From: Anaerolineales bacterium
Lineage (GTDB): Bacteria; Chloroflexota; Anaerolineae; Anaerolineales; Villigracilaceae
Direction of reading: 5' to 3'
Assembly (NCBI GenBank): GCA_020847435.1
Contig: JADLBX010000012.1
Location: forward strand, 62,001 to 126,000
Length of the DNA stretch: 64,000 nucleotides
Shown: positions 29,704-39,786 of the stretch, piece by piece
Numbering within the stretch: the stretch's first letter is position 1
How the letters are laid out: every line of letters begins with the position of its first letter
The notes under the pieces: generated by a model
Told to the model about the DNA's origin: nothing
The model's database searches: none
Seen by the model: only the letters and a program-made list of their open reading frames with translations
Position numbers and translations under genes: made by a program

Positions 29704-30933
29704 ATGGCAACCAAAGTGCTTGTCCCATTGCTCGGCGAAGGGGTCGAAGAAGTAACTGTCATCAAATGGTTGAAAAAGGAAGGCGACTCAGTTAAAGAAC
29801 TGGAGCCGCTTCTCGAAGTGAACACCGACAAGGTAGACACTGAAATCCCCGCGCCTGCGTCTGGGACGGTGTTGAAGATCGTGGCGGAGGAGGGTATCCC
29901 TGCGAAGGTGGGGGCGGTGCTGGCGTTCATCGGGAAGGTGGGGGAATCGGTGGAGAGCGCTTCAATATCAAATGCTCCTGCAAAAACAGAGTCGAAAGTG
30001 GAAAGTCAAAAGTCGGAGGGGCAACCTGCGACTTTGAACCTTAGACCTTCGACCGATCTAGGTTTCATCTCGCCCGTCGTGGCAAAGATCGCGGCGGAGC
30101 ATGGCGTCAATTTACAACAGGTGCAAGGCACGGGGATGAATGGGCGGATCACGAAGAACGACGTGCTGAATTATGTGGAAAATGGAAAGATGAAAGAGGA
30201 AAGAGGAAAAGAAGTTGTCGCTTCACGATCCACGCCACACGCAACCTCGGCGGTTGGCGACCAACTCATCAAACATTCCGTCATCCGCAAGTCCATCGCG
30301 GAGCATATGGTCATGTCCAAGCGCACGTCGCCGCACGTGTTGACAGTGATGGAAGCGGATATGCACCGTGTTGTCAAACATCGTTCCGCCAACAAGGAAA
30401 TTTTCTCGCGCGATGGAGTCAATCTCACGTTTACCGCCTATTTCATGATGGCAATTGTGGCGGGATTGAAGAATCATCCGATAGTCAACTCCTCGTGGAC
30501 GGACGAGGGCGTACTGGTACACAAGGCGGTCAACCTCGGCATGGCAACGTCGCTTGGAGAAGACGGCTTGATTGTTCCCGTTATCAAAGGCGCGGATAAT
30601 CTGTCTCTGCTGGCGACGGCGCGCGCGGTCAACGATTTGGCGAATCGCGCCCGCTCGAAGAAATTGCAGACCGATGAGGTGAAAGGCGGCACGTTCACGT
30701 TGACCAATCACGGAATTAGCGGATCGTTGTTTGCGTTCCCAGTCATCAACCAGCCGCAATGCGGAATTTTAGGCATCGGCGCGATGCAGAAGCGCGTGGT
30801 GGTGATAGATGACGCGATCGCCATCCGCCCGATGGTGTATTTGTCGTTCGTGTTCGATCATCGCATCCTTGATGGCGCCTCAGCGGATAATTTCTTGATG
30901 AAGGTGAAGGAGACGTTGGAGGGGTGGAATTAA
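29704..30933 (+). CDS. Dihydrolipoamide acyltransferase (E2)
   Basis: Lipoyl domain LLEVNTDKVDTEIPAPASG, PSBD SPVVAKIAAEHGVNLQQVQGTGMNGRITKNDV, catalytic FDHRILDGASAD. Confidence 0.93.
   Translation: MATKVLVPLLGEGVEEVTVIKWLKKEGDSVKELEPLLEVNTDKVDTEIPAPASGTVLKIVAEEGIPAKVGAVLAFIGKVGESVESASISNAPAKTESKVESQKSEGQPATLNLRPSTDLGFISPVVAKIAAEHGVNLQQVQGTGMNGRITKNDVLNYVENGKMKEERGKEVVASRSTPHATSAVGDQLIKHSVIRKSIAEHMVMSKRTSPHVLTVMEADMHRVVKHRSANKEIFSRDGVNLTFTAYFMMAIVAGLKNHPIVNSSWTDEGVLVHKAVNLGMATSLGEDGLIVPVIKGADNLSLLATARAVNDLANRARSKKLQTDEVKGGTFTLTNHGISGSLFAFPVINQPQCGILGIGAMQKRVVVIDDAIAIRPMVYLSFVFDHRILDGASADNFLMKVKETLEGWN
29991..30054. repeat. Imperfect inverted heptad repeat in E2 linker 1
   Basis: GTCGAAAGTGGAAAGTCAAAAGTCG ... 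CGACTTTGAACCTTAGACCTTCGAC. Confidence 0.8.
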
Positions 30934-30969
30934 AGAGAGGATTGGAGAATTAGAGAATTGGAGATTGAT

Positions 30970-31040
30970 GGTCGAGTAGCGACGAGCGGTTTTGGCGAGG
31001 AGCGTACACCTGCACCCACCGCAGGTGCGGTGTCGAGACC
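30970..31040. repeat. GGTCGAGTAG...TCGAGACC element (family C)
   Basis: GGTCGAGTAGC...ACCTGCacccaccGCAGGTGCGGTGTCGAGACC. Confidence 0.75.
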
Positions 31041-31059
31041 AGAGACTGGAGACTGAAAG

Positions 31060-31527
31060 ATGAGTGATAAGAAAGATCACGCGGATGTGAAAATCCATCC
31101 GCCGGTGTTGTTGGCGATTCACATCGCGGCGGCTTGGCTGTTGGGCAGGTTTATTGCTTTGCCCTTTGCTATCTCGCCGCTGATTCGCAACATCGGGCTG
31201 GGATTGGCGGGAATCGGATTCTTGTGTGGGTTGTTTGCACTTTACGCGTTCGTGAAAGAGCGGACGACGTTGAATCCGCATGGGTCGGTGACGAGCGTTG
31301 TCTCGACGGGAATCTATCGCTTCACGCGCAACCCGATCTATCTTGGGATGGTTTTGATGCTAATCGGTTTCCCACTCGCGTTTGGGAATGTGTGGGGGAT
31401 TCCACTGACGCTGGCGTTTGTCCCGTTGATGAATATGTTGGTGATCGAACATGAAGAGGCGTACTTGGCGAAAAAGTTCGGGGAGGGGTACACAGGCTAC
31501 CAGTCCCGCGTGAGGCGGTGGTTGTGA
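31060..31527 (+). CDS. Isoprenylcysteine/PEMT-family methyltransferase-like membrane protein
   Basis: STGIYRFTRNPIYLGMVLMLIGFPLAFGN; EHEEAYLAKKFGEGYTGYQSRVRRW. Confidence 0.85.
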   Translation: MSDKKDHADVKIHPPVLLAIHIAAAWLLGRFIALPFAISPLIRNIGLGLAGIGFLCGLFALYAFVKERTTLNPHGSVTSVVSTGIYRFTRNPIYLGMVLMLIGFPLAFGNVWGIPLTLAFVPLMNMLVIEHEEAYLAKKFGEGYTGYQSRVRRWL

Positions 31528-32165
31528 CAGACATCCAATTAAATGTGAATGGCCGAATTGTCAACGCGTATCTTGCCGACGGCGGCGGACGCGGCGTCTT
31601 GGTTTTGCACGCGTGGTGGGGACTCAAACCGTTCTTCAAACAGGTTTGCGACCGCCTCGCCGAGCGGGGATTCGTCGCGCTGGCGCCTGATTATTATCAA
31701 GGACGCGTTGCGACTACGGTTGACGAAGCCAAAGCAATGCTGGAAAACAACAATGAAGAATTAATGGGCTCTGCGATCAAAGCCGCGCACGACCGTCTCG
31801 CCGCGCAAACAAAACAGCCCATTGGCATCATTGGATTCTCGATGGGCGCGGGGTGGGCGTTGCCGGTCGCGGCGCATGAGTCCGACGTTGCCGCGGTGGT
31901 TCAATTCTACGGCGCGGGCGAGGCGGATTACGGAAATTTCAAGGCGAAGGTGCTCGGTCATTTTTCGGATGTGGACGAATGGGAGTCGCTTGATTGGGTT
32001 AGGAAGATGGAGGCGGACATGAAAGCCGCCGGCGTGGACGCGACGCTTCACATCTACCCGGGAGTTGCCCACTGGTTCGTGGAGGAGGATCGCCCCGAGT
32101 ACGACCCCGCCGCCGCGTCGCTGGCGTGGGAACGGACGTTCGAGTTCCTCAAGCAAAACCTGTAA
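31518..32165 (+). CDS. Dienelactone hydrolase family protein
   Basis: LVLHAWWGLKPFFKQVCDRLAERGFVALAPDYYQG; IGFSMGAGWA; YPGVAHWF. Confidence 0.88.
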   Translation: MVVTDIQLNVNGRIVNAYLADGGGRGVLVLHAWWGLKPFFKQVCDRLAERGFVALAPDYYQGRVATTVDEAKAMLENNNEELMGSAIKAAHDRLAAQTKQPIGIIGFSMGAGWALPVAAHESDVAAVVQFYGAGEADYGNFKAKVLGHFSDVDEWESLDWVRKMEADMKAAGVDATLHIYPGVAHWFVEEDRPEYDPAAASLAWERTFEFLKQNL

Positions 32166-32230
32166 TCTTTCGGCAACTCCCCTCAAGAGGGAGTTGTTTC
32201 TTTAATAGTAAAATAGTAAAAAATCAGTGT

Positions 32231-32334
32231 CATTGCGAGGAGCGTTCGTTGCGACGCAGCAATCCCCTATTTAGCTAGGAGATTGCTTCGGGCAGTCCTT
32301 CGTCTCCGCTCAGGACAAGCGCCCTCGCAACGAC
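32231..32334. repeat. CATTGCGAG...CTCGCAACGACA MITE-like element (family D)
   Basis: Shares CATTGCGAG, GAGATTGCTTCGnGCnGTCCTTCGTCTCCGCT and CAGGACnAGCGCCnTCGCAA with 45343-45473. Confidence 0.8.
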
Positions 32335-32351
32335 ATAAATCAGGAGAACTC

Positions 32352-33740
32352 ATGGCAGAAAATTTCGATGTAGTGGTTATCGGGGCAGGACCGGCGGGGT
32401 ATGTCGCCGCGATCCGCGCCGCGCAACTCAAGCAGAAGGTTGCGATTGTAGACAAGCAGTGGCTGGGCGGCGTGTGTTTGAATGTCGGGTGCATCCCGTC
32501 CAAGTCGTTGTTGAAGAACGCGGAAGTGGCGCACACATTGCGCGAACGCGGCAAGGATTTCGGCTTCTCGTTCGATAATTTAAAGCTGGATTACGGCGTC
32601 GCCTTCAAACGCTCGCGCTCCAATTCGGATCGGCTGACCAAGGGCGTCGGCTTCTTGATGAAGAAAAACAACATCGCGGTCTTCATGGGGTCGGCGCTGT
32701 TCAAAGCCAAAGACACGCTGGCTGTAACCGATAAGGACGGCAAGGTTACCGAACTCAAAGCGAAAAACATCATCGTCGCCACCGGCGCAAGCGCGGCGAC
32801 GTTGCCTAATGTGAAAGTGGACGGGAAAAGAATTGTCACCTACGCCGAAGCGATCATGCAAGAGACGTTACCCGCGTCCGTTCTGATCGTGGGAGGCGGC
32901 TCCATCGGCGTCGAGTTTGCCACCATCTGGAATTCATACGGCGTGGACGTGACCATCATCGAGTTACTGCCGCGCATCCTGCCACGCGAAGACGAAGAGA
33001 TCAGCAAGGAACTGACGAAGGAACTGACCAAGCGGGGAATTAAGATCAAGACCGGCATTAAGTTTGAGAGCATCGAGGTTTCAGGCTCAAAGGTTAAAGC
33101 AAAACTACCCGGCGAAACGCTCGAAGTGGATCAGGCGTTGATCGCGACCGCCTTCACGCCGAACAGCAAAAACCTGGGACTCGAAGCGGTGGGAGTCAAG
33201 ATCAGCGAGCGCGGCATGGTGGAAATCAACGAAAAGATGCAGACGAACGTGCCGGGCATCTGGGCGATTGGCGATGTGACTGGCAAACTCATGCTGGCGC
33301 ACGTTGGTTCGGCGATGGGAATCATCTGCGCGGAGAACATCGCCGGCGCGGAAACCATCACGCTCGATTACGAAATGATGCCGCGCGCCACGTATTGTCA
33401 TCCGCAGGTCGCGTCGTTCGGGTTAACCGAAGCGCAAGCGCGCGAACGCGGGTTCAACATCAAGGTGGGGCGCTTCCCTTTCCAAGCGAACGGCAAAGCG
33501 CTGGGCATGGGCGATTACGCCGGTTGGGTCAAGATCGTGATGGACGATAAATACGGCGAGATTTTGGGCGCGCACATGATCGGTCCCGAGGTGACCGAGT
33601 TACTCCCCGAACTGACGCTGGCGCGTATGATGGAATTGACGCCGCACGAGATCGCGCGCAACGTCCACGCGCACCCAACGTTGAGCGAAACCTTGATGGA
33701 AGCCGCGCACGGCGCGGAGGGGAGTCCGATCCATATTTGA
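32352..33740 (+). CDS. lpdA: Dihydrolipoyl dehydrogenase (E3)
   Basis: DVVVIGAGPAGYVAAIRAAQLKQKVAIVDKQWLGGVCLNVGCIPSKSLL; WAIGDVTG. Confidence 0.94.
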   Translation: MAENFDVVVIGAGPAGYVAAIRAAQLKQKVAIVDKQWLGGVCLNVGCIPSKSLLKNAEVAHTLRERGKDFGFSFDNLKLDYGVAFKRSRSNSDRLTKGVGFLMKKNNIAVFMGSALFKAKDTLAVTDKDGKVTELKAKNIIVATGASAATLPNVKVDGKRIVTYAEAIMQETLPASVLIVGGGSIGVEFATIWNSYGVDVTIIELLPRILPREDEEISKELTKELTKRGIKIKTGIKFESIEVSGSKVKAKLPGETLEVDQALIATAFTPNSKNLGLEAVGVKISERGMVEINEKMQTNVPGIWAIGDVTGKLMLAHVGSAMGIICAENIAGAETITLDYEMMPRATYCHPQVASFGLTEAQARERGFNIKVGRFPFQANGKALGMGDYAGWVKIVMDDKYGEILGAHMIGPEVTELLPELTLARMMELTPHEIARNVHAHPTLSETLMEAAHGAEGSPIHI

Positions 33741-33777
33741 AATTATGGGGCGGTATAATCCTGCCTTGGAGTACACA

Positions 33778-34260
33778 ATGACCGAAGAGAAAACTTTCAC
33801 GATCTCACAGGCGCACTATCAATTTGCAATGGATTTCGGCAACCAGACCTGGGAGTTACTCGAAAAGAAGAACCGCACGCGCCTCGAAGATATCCGCATG
33901 GTGGATTTCGCCTACGCTTCGCTCGCGCACTGGCGGTCGGTTGGGGGAGCCGTGCGGCAACAGCGCGGCGAGTGGCTGGTCTCGCGCGTCCATGCCGTTT
34001 TGGGCGAGGGCGGTTCCGCGTTGAAACATGCCCAACTCTGTTATCAACTGTTGGAGGATAACAAAAGCGAGATGGACGACGCTGATACTGCCTTTGCCTA
34101 TGAAGCCATCGCCCGCGCCTACGCGATTAGCGGGGATAAAAGAGAGTCGTTAAAATACCTCGAACTGGCAAAGAAAGCGGGCGAGGAGATCAAGAACGAC
34201 AAAGACCGCGCAAACTTTATCACGGAGTTGAACAGCGGCGAATGGAATGGCGTGAAGTAA
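33778..34260 (+). CDS. Hypothetical protein (TPR-like helical)
   Basis: MTEEKTFTISQAHYQFAMDFGNQTWELLEKKNRT; TATAAT about 20 bp upstream. Confidence 0.7.
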   Translation: MTEEKTFTISQAHYQFAMDFGNQTWELLEKKNRTRLEDIRMVDFAYASLAHWRSVGGAVRQQRGEWLVSRVHAVLGEGGSALKHAQLCYQLLEDNKSEMDDADTAFAYEAIARAYAISGDKRESLKYLELAKKAGEEIKNDKDRANFITELNSGEWNGVK

Positions 34261-34286
34261 AGGGTAATAAACTCTTGCAAAAAGCA

Positions 34287-34327
34287 AGACCTCCGAAGTC
34301 TATCAGGCTTCGGAGGTCTTTTTATTT
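34287..34327. terminator. Bidirectional terminator between convergent genes
   Basis: AAGACCTCCGAAG...CTTCGGAGGTCTTTTTATTTT. Confidence 0.8.
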
Positions 34328-37300
34328 TGCCACTGGAATCTGAATAAAGAAGGTACTGCCGGGCAATTTCTCTTCGTCGTAGCCGGGGCTTTCGACCCAA
34401 ATTTTCCCTTTGTGCGCTTTGACGATGCCCGCCGCGATGGCGAGACCCAGACCCGGTCCGCCGCCTTTGAATTTGGTGCGCCCGGACGAGTGCAGTTCCA
34501 CCTTGCCAAGTTGGTAGAGCTTCTCGAAGACGATCTTGTGATTCGCCGGGTCAATGCCGATGCCGGTATCGCGGACGCGAATCTCGCAGAATTGTTCATT
34601 GCCGTTCGCGACCACAGCCGCGCTCAAGTTGATCTTCCCGCCGTCGGGCGTGTATTTGACGGCGTTGACGATCACGTTATCCAGCGCTTTTTGCAGGAGT
34701 TCCGGGTCAGCCAGAACAGGCGGCATCGCGTTGAGGCTGGCGTCCAGCTCCACGGCGATCTGACGCGTCTTCAAGTCCTCGGCATAATCTTTTTGAATGA
34801 GGCGCAGGATCGGTCCGAGCGTCACATGTTCGAGGTGGGGGTTCAAAACCTGGTTTTCCAGCCGCGCCACATCCAACATGCTGTTGACGACCTGATGCAA
34901 ACGTTCGCTCCCCTGGATGACGCCCTCGACCGCTTGCGTCAACTGTGCGTTGTCCTGGACGGCGGGCGCGGCTTTGACCATGCCCATGTAGCCTTTGATG
35001 ACGGTGAGCGGTGTGCGGAGTTCGTGCGCCGCGACTTGAATGAAATCGCTTTTGTTCTTATCGAGTTTTTTGAGTGTGTCGTGCGCCACGCCCAGTTCCG
35101 CCACGCGTTGTTCGACCATGCGTTCCATCATCTCGTTGAAGCGCGTCACCTCGTCGAAGAGTCGGGCGTTTTCGAGCGCGATGGTGGCTTGGAGCGCGAA
35201 GGCGCTGGCGAGCAAGACGTCGTCATGGTTGAACGCGGAGGGGTCACTGCGGGTAACGATCAGCATCCCGATAAGTTTGTTCTTGGGGTTCAGCGGCAGG
35301 CACAGCACGGAACGGTCGGACGGAAGCCACGGCGATTGACCCCAGCCGCGCGTCTGTTGGATGTCGTTGACGAGCATGGGCTTTTTCTGCTTGGCGACAA
35401 AATGCAGGACGCTCGTGCCGTTGATGTTGTAATTCAATTCTTCGATCGGCGCGCCGGGCGGATAGCCGCGCTGGGCGGCGAGGCGTACGCCGTTCACGTC
35501 ATCGAGGAAGAGCGCGCTGCGGTCGTGCGGCATGACGTTCGCCAACTCCTTGATGATCTGCTCCGGCACCTCAGCCACCTTACCCAGCGATGAGATTTCC
35601 TGCAGGGCGTTGGTCAGCGCTTCCGCCGAACGGCGGCGGGCTTGTTCGCTCGAATACAATTTCGCGTTCTCGGCGGCGGTCTTGTCTGCCCATTCTTTGG
35701 CAACCGAGAGTTCCGCGGCGCGGTCGTGCGCTTCTTGGAGCAGTCGCTCCACCTGCTGTTGCGCCTGTTCTCTTTGCTGAGCCAGCATGATACGCAACAA
35801 GGCGCTGCTAACCAGGTTACGCACGCGCACGTACACTTCCCACTCATGCGTGGTCATCTCGACCCACATGAATCCGAAACGGTTGCGCGCCAGCGTGAGC
35901 GGCATAACCACCGAGGTACTGCGTTGTTGCGCCGGCGCATTCCCGAGCGGCGTTAATTGACCGGTGGTCAGCACGGTGCGTTTCTTGGGGATCTCGAACT
36001 TCCCAGCCTCGTATTGAAACAGCACGTTATAACTTTCCTGGGTGGAAGCGATATCCTGCGGGGCGCTCACGTCGCCGTAATACATCACATACCAATGCCG
36101 AATATCCATGGCGGGGAAATGTTCCGTCACCGCCGCGCCGAGTTCGCTCATGCTCATGACCGGCGCCATCGAAAAACTAAAGCCTTGCAGAATCTGTTCC
36201 TGTTGTTCGAGCGCGAGCCGCCGGTATGCCTGCGCCCGCTGTGAAAGTTCGCCGGTCAACAGGCGCGCCTGCTGGAAGAGATTCTCCGCCAACAACATCA
36301 CATTATGGTCAGTGATGCCGCCCAGCGCGTAACGCCGCATGACCGAGATGACGTTGTGCCAGACGCCGGCGCCCAGTGACTGCTTCTGCATCAACTCGAC
36401 CACCGCGTTAATGGCTTTGAGGAAATCGTCGCTGGACGAGTTCTCGTTCAACGCCAGCAGGAACGCATCCCAGGCGCGCCCGAAACCCTCGCGGAACGCG
36501 GCGCGCGCGGCGTCGTGGTCGCCGATGCCGGCGGCGCTCAACAACGCCCGCAAGGCGGCTTCGCGTTTATTTTCCAGCCGACCGGTCTTCGCCACATCGT
36601 GCGGCGCGACCGCGGCTTGTTTGACGTTTTCCGGCAGGCATCCGCACGACCAGCGGATCAATAACTGCGTCGGCGTCACCGTCGTGGTTTTCGCCGCGCC
36701 GCCGTGGATGCGCGTCATCAACGCCTCGAACGCCTGTTTGCCCGCCGTATAAAACGATTGCCGTACGGTTGTGAGCGGCACGCCGATGGTTTGCGCCTCG
36801 CGCAGATCGTCGAAGCCTGCCACCGCCACATCATCTGGCACACGCACGCCGCGTTGCTGTAACGCTTCGAGCGCGCCGAACGCCATGCGGTCGTTCGCCG
36901 CGACGATCGCATCCACCCGCTTTTTGCGTTCGTCCAATAACGTGAACGCCGCCGTGCGTCCGCTCTCCGGCGTGAAATCGCCGTCCAGCACGAGGCGCGC
37001 GTCAAACGGCAAGCCGTGCGCTTTGAGTTCATCCTTGTATGCCTGGAAACGTTGCTCGGCGTCCAACTGACCGGGGATGCCGCGCACGAACGCGATCTGT
37101 TTATACCCGTGCGTTTCGATCAAATGCCGCACTTCGGCGCGCATCCCTGCGCTGTTATCAGGCACGAACATGGACGCGTCCTCGAGCTCCACCGACTGCG
37201 TCACGATCGGCGCCTTGCCGAAGCGTTTGCGGAACACCGCCAGATCGTCCGCGCTCGCGCCGTAGGCGACGTCGGCGGTCAGGATCAACCCGTCGAACTG

Positions 37301-37513
37301 TGCGGGCAGGGCAAGGTCATACAAGCCATAGGATTCTTTATCGTTTGCCGCATTGACGATGCGCTTCAGCCCGCCCCCGATAAAATGCACCACATTTACG
37401 TCCGCTTCTTCCGCCGCGTCGTTAATCCCCGCGCTGAACTCCGCGCCCCATGCCCGCCCCACCTGGGATGCGAAGATTGCGATCGTTTTACGTTTGGATG
37501 CAGGTGTCATCAT
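34322..37513 (-). CDS. LacI/GalR-type periplasmic-binding-like sensor fused to GAF and histidine kinase
   Basis: GLILTADVAYG..., DAIVAANDRMAFGALEALQQRGVRVPDDVAVAGFDD; GAF-like middle; FIQVAAHELRTPLTVIKGY (HisKA), GGPGLGLAIAAGIVKAHKG (HATPase). Confidence 0.88.
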   Translation of the reverse strand: MMTPASKRKTIAIFASQVGRAWGAEFSAGINDAAEEADVNVVHFIGGGLKRIVNAANDKESYGLYDLALPAQFDGLILTADVAYGASADDLAVFRKRFGKAPIVTQSVELEDASMFVPDNSAGMRAEVRHLIETHGYKQIAFVRGIPGQLDAEQRFQAYKDELKAHGLPFDARLVLDGDFTPESGRTAAFTLLDERKKRVDAIVAANDRMAFGALEALQQRGVRVPDDVAVAGFDDLREAQTIGVPLTTVRQSFYTAGKQAFEALMTRIHGGAAKTTTVTPTQLLIRWSCGCLPENVKQAAVAPHDVAKTGRLENKREAALRALLSAAGIGDHDAARAAFREGFGRAWDAFLLALNENSSSDDFLKAINAVVELMQKQSLGAGVWHNVISVMRRYALGGITDHNVMLLAENLFQQARLLTGELSQRAQAYRRLALEQQEQILQGFSFSMAPVMSMSELGAAVTEHFPAMDIRHWYVMYYGDVSAPQDIASTQESYNVLFQYEAGKFEIPKKRTVLTTGQLTPLGNAPAQQRSTSVVMPLTLARNRFGFMWVEMTTHEWEVYVRVRNLVSSALLRIMLAQQREQAQQQVERLLQEAHDRAAELSVAKEWADKTAAENAKLYSSEQARRRSAEALTNALQEISSLGKVAEVPEQIIKELANVMPHDRSALFLDDVNGVRLAAQRGYPPGAPIEELNYNINGTSVLHFVAKQKKPMLVNDIQQTRGWGQSPWLPSDRSVLCLPLNPKNKLIGMLIVTRSDPSAFNHDDVLLASAFALQATIALENARLFDEVTRFNEMMERMVEQRVAELGVAHDTLKKLDKNKSDFIQVAAHELRTPLTVIKGYMGMVKAAPAVQDNAQLTQAVEGVIQGSERLHQVVNSMLDVARLENQVLNPHLEHVTLGPILRLIQKDYAEDLKTRQIAVELDASLNAMPPVLADPELLQKALDNVIVNAVKYTPDGGKINLSAAVVANGNEQFCEIRVRDTGIGIDPANHKIVFEKLYQLGKVELHSSGRTKFKGGGPGLGLAIAAGIVKAHKGKIWVESPGYDEEKLPGSTFFIQIPVAK

Positions 37514-37641
37514 ATTTTCAAATTAGACGAAGCGTCCCGCCGGCGCCGGAGCAACTGACAACCTCACCATTAATCTGCAGGACGTTTCAAGTATAACGCT
37601 TCGCGCCGGACCTCAACCTGATTCTACGACTTACAAATTTC

Positions 37642-38478
37642 TCAAGCGGACGCGGCAAAAGGCAGGCGCATCTGCCACTGAGCAAGTCGTTCGCGTTCGA
37701 AGAAAGCGCGTTCAAAGACGACGCCGAGTTCTTCCGGGTAGATCGGTGGGACGTGCCACGTGCGCCCGGTAAATTTGGCGATCACCTGTCGGAGCGCGCG
37801 CGTGCCGAGCGCCTGTCCGCGCGCTTGCGGCTCGACCAGCGCCGACCAGATCACCACGTGGGTTGAATCGGGGTCCGAAATCGCCACGTACGCGTGCCCG
37901 TTGCGATACGCCCGCGCTGGAGGAGTCATCTGCGCGACGGTCTCACCGGCTAATTGCCACGGGAGATCGCGCAAGCCGAACTGTGCGATCAACGCGCCCA
38001 GCTCGCGCAAGTCCATTTCGGTCAACTCATCCGGTTCCAGTTCAATCGCTTCCCGGCGGATATAGCCCACCAACCGGCGCACAGTTTGAAAGCCGGCTTT
38101 TTCATATAAATGCACCGCGGCGTCGTTCTGCTCGATCACTTCGAGCGTCAGTTCGCGGTCGCCGCGTTCGCGCGCCTGCTGGATCAATTTTTGCATGAGC
38201 CATGAGCCCGCGCCGTTGCCGCGCAGTCCCTTTGAGATGCCCATCGCCGCGAGCCGGCTCACCCAGCCGCGCCGCGCGACCAACGCAACGCCTTCCGGCT
38301 TGCCGTCCACGAGCAGGACGCGGCTGGCGGTCAAGTCTATGCTGTCCTTGTGGACCATGGCAAGGAATTGCGAAATGTTGAAGTGGATCGGAACCGGGTA
38401 TTCTTCAAAGCCGCGATTCAGCGTTTGGACCAGATCCGGCAGAGATGAATCGGAGGCAGACAGGAGGGCAAAATCCAT
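37642..38478 (-). CDS. GNAT-family N-acetyltransferase
   Basis: MGISKGLRGNGAGSWLMQKLIQQARERG...NDAAVHLYEKAGFQTVRRL. Confidence 0.85.
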   Translation of the reverse strand: MDFALLSASDSSLPDLVQTLNRGFEEYPVPIHFNISQFLAMVHKDSIDLTASRVLLVDGKPEGVALVARRGWVSRLAAMGISKGLRGNGAGSWLMQKLIQQARERGDRELTLEVIEQNDAAVHLYEKAGFQTVRRLVGYIRREAIELEPDELTEMDLRELGALIAQFGLRDLPWQLAGETVAQMTPPARAYRNGHAYVAISDPDSTHVVIWSALVEPQARGQALGTRALRQVIAKFTGRTWHVPPIYPEELGVVFERAFFERERLAQWQMRLPFAASA

Positions 38479-38535
38479 GTCCCAAATTTTACACGCATCC
38501 AATGTATAATCCGCCCGTTCAAAGAGGACAATTTC

Positions 38536-39786
38536 ATGACAGACTATAAACGCCTTGCGGCAAAGATCACGACCACATTGTTCATCGCGCAAAGTTTTGC
38601 GTCGGCGGGGTTCATCGCCGCCGCCGCCATCAACCCGATCCTGGGCGCAAAACTGGCGTCCGATCGTTCGCTGGCGACCCTGCCCACCGCCGCGTATTTG
38701 TTGAGCGGCGCGCTTTCGGCTTCAGCGTGGGGCTTCATCATGGACCGCATCGGGCGGCGCAACGGGATCGTCTCGGGTTTGTTGATCGGCGTGGTGGGGA
38801 ACGCGTTGGTTTTATTCGCCATCCAGCGCGCCTCGTTTCTGCTGGTCATCCTCGGCTTGATGATGATGGGCGCCACGAACTCCGCCGTGCAACTCGGGCG
38901 CTTCGCCGCGGCGGAGGTCAACCCGCCCGACCGGCGCGGACGCGCGATCTCGATGGTGGTGCTGGGCGGCGTGGTTGGCACAGTTCTGGCGCGCGTCTCG
39001 GCGGTGCCGGTCAGCGGATTTGTGGTGAGCATCGGCTGGGACGAACTCGCCGGCGCGTATTTCACCACGCTGGTTTTATTTGCCCTCGCTTCGTTGATCG
39101 TATTTGTCGGCCTGCGCCCCGACCCGCGCGACGTGGGCAAGGAAGTGGCAAAGCAATACCCCGAATCAACCCCGCACGGCGAAGCCAGACCGATCTTTCA
39201 AATCTTGCGCCAACCGGCGGCGATCACTGCGGTGGCGGCAATGGCATTGGGGCAGGTCGTGATGGTCGCCATCATGGTCATCACCTCCCTGCACATGGAA
39301 GACCACCAACACGCGCGCGCCGACATTTACACCGTCATCTCGGCGCACACGTTCGGCATGTTCGCGCCCTCGATCATCTCCGGCTGGCTGTTGGATAAGA
39401 TCGGGCGCGGGCGAATGATCCTCATCGGCGCGTCCACGCTGTTGCTTGCCTGCATCACCGCGCCGCTTTCGCCAGACGTGTTGCCGTTGGGCATCGCGCT
39501 CTTCCTGCTCGGCTTGGGTTGGAACTTCTGTTTCGTCGGCGGTTCCACCTTGCTTGCAGATCAACTCTCGCCGCTTGAACGCTCGCGCACACAAGGCACG
39601 AACGATTTCCTCGTCGGGCTTGCCTCGGCGATCATCAGCCTCTCCAGCGGATTCATCTTCGACGCCACGAGTTATACGATGATGGCGATCATCGCCGGCG
39701 CGCTGGCGCTTGTGCCGCTGGTGATGGCGCTTTCTTACATGCGGAAAAGCGCGGCGCCTGCGAGTGTGTATGTTGGGGGCAAGTAG
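38536..39786 (+). CDS. MFS transporter
   Basis: 12-TM-like; WGFIMDRIGRRNGIV and DKIGRGRMI loop motifs. Confidence 0.88.
   Translation: MTDYKRLAAKITTTLFIAQSFASAGFIAAAAINPILGAKLASDRSLATLPTAAYLLSGALSASAWGFIMDRIGRRNGIVSGLLIGVVGNALVLFAIQRASFLLVILGLMMMGATNSAVQLGRFAAAEVNPPDRRGRAISMVVLGGVVGTVLARVSAVPVSGFVVSIGWDELAGAYFTTLVLFALASLIVFVGLRPDPRDVGKEVAKQYPESTPHGEARPIFQILRQPAAITAVAAMALGQVVMVAIMVITSLHMEDHQHARADIYTVISAHTFGMFAPSIISGWLLDKIGRGRMILIGASTLLLACITAPLSPDVLPLGIALFLLGLGWNFCFVGGSTLLADQLSPLERSRTQGTNDFLVGLASAIISLSSGFIFDATSYTMMAIIAGALALVPLVMALSYMRKSAAPASVYVGGK

Noticed and set aside
34412-35593. 393-aa plus-strand ORF
   Set aside because: Antisense shadow of the histidine-kinase gene.
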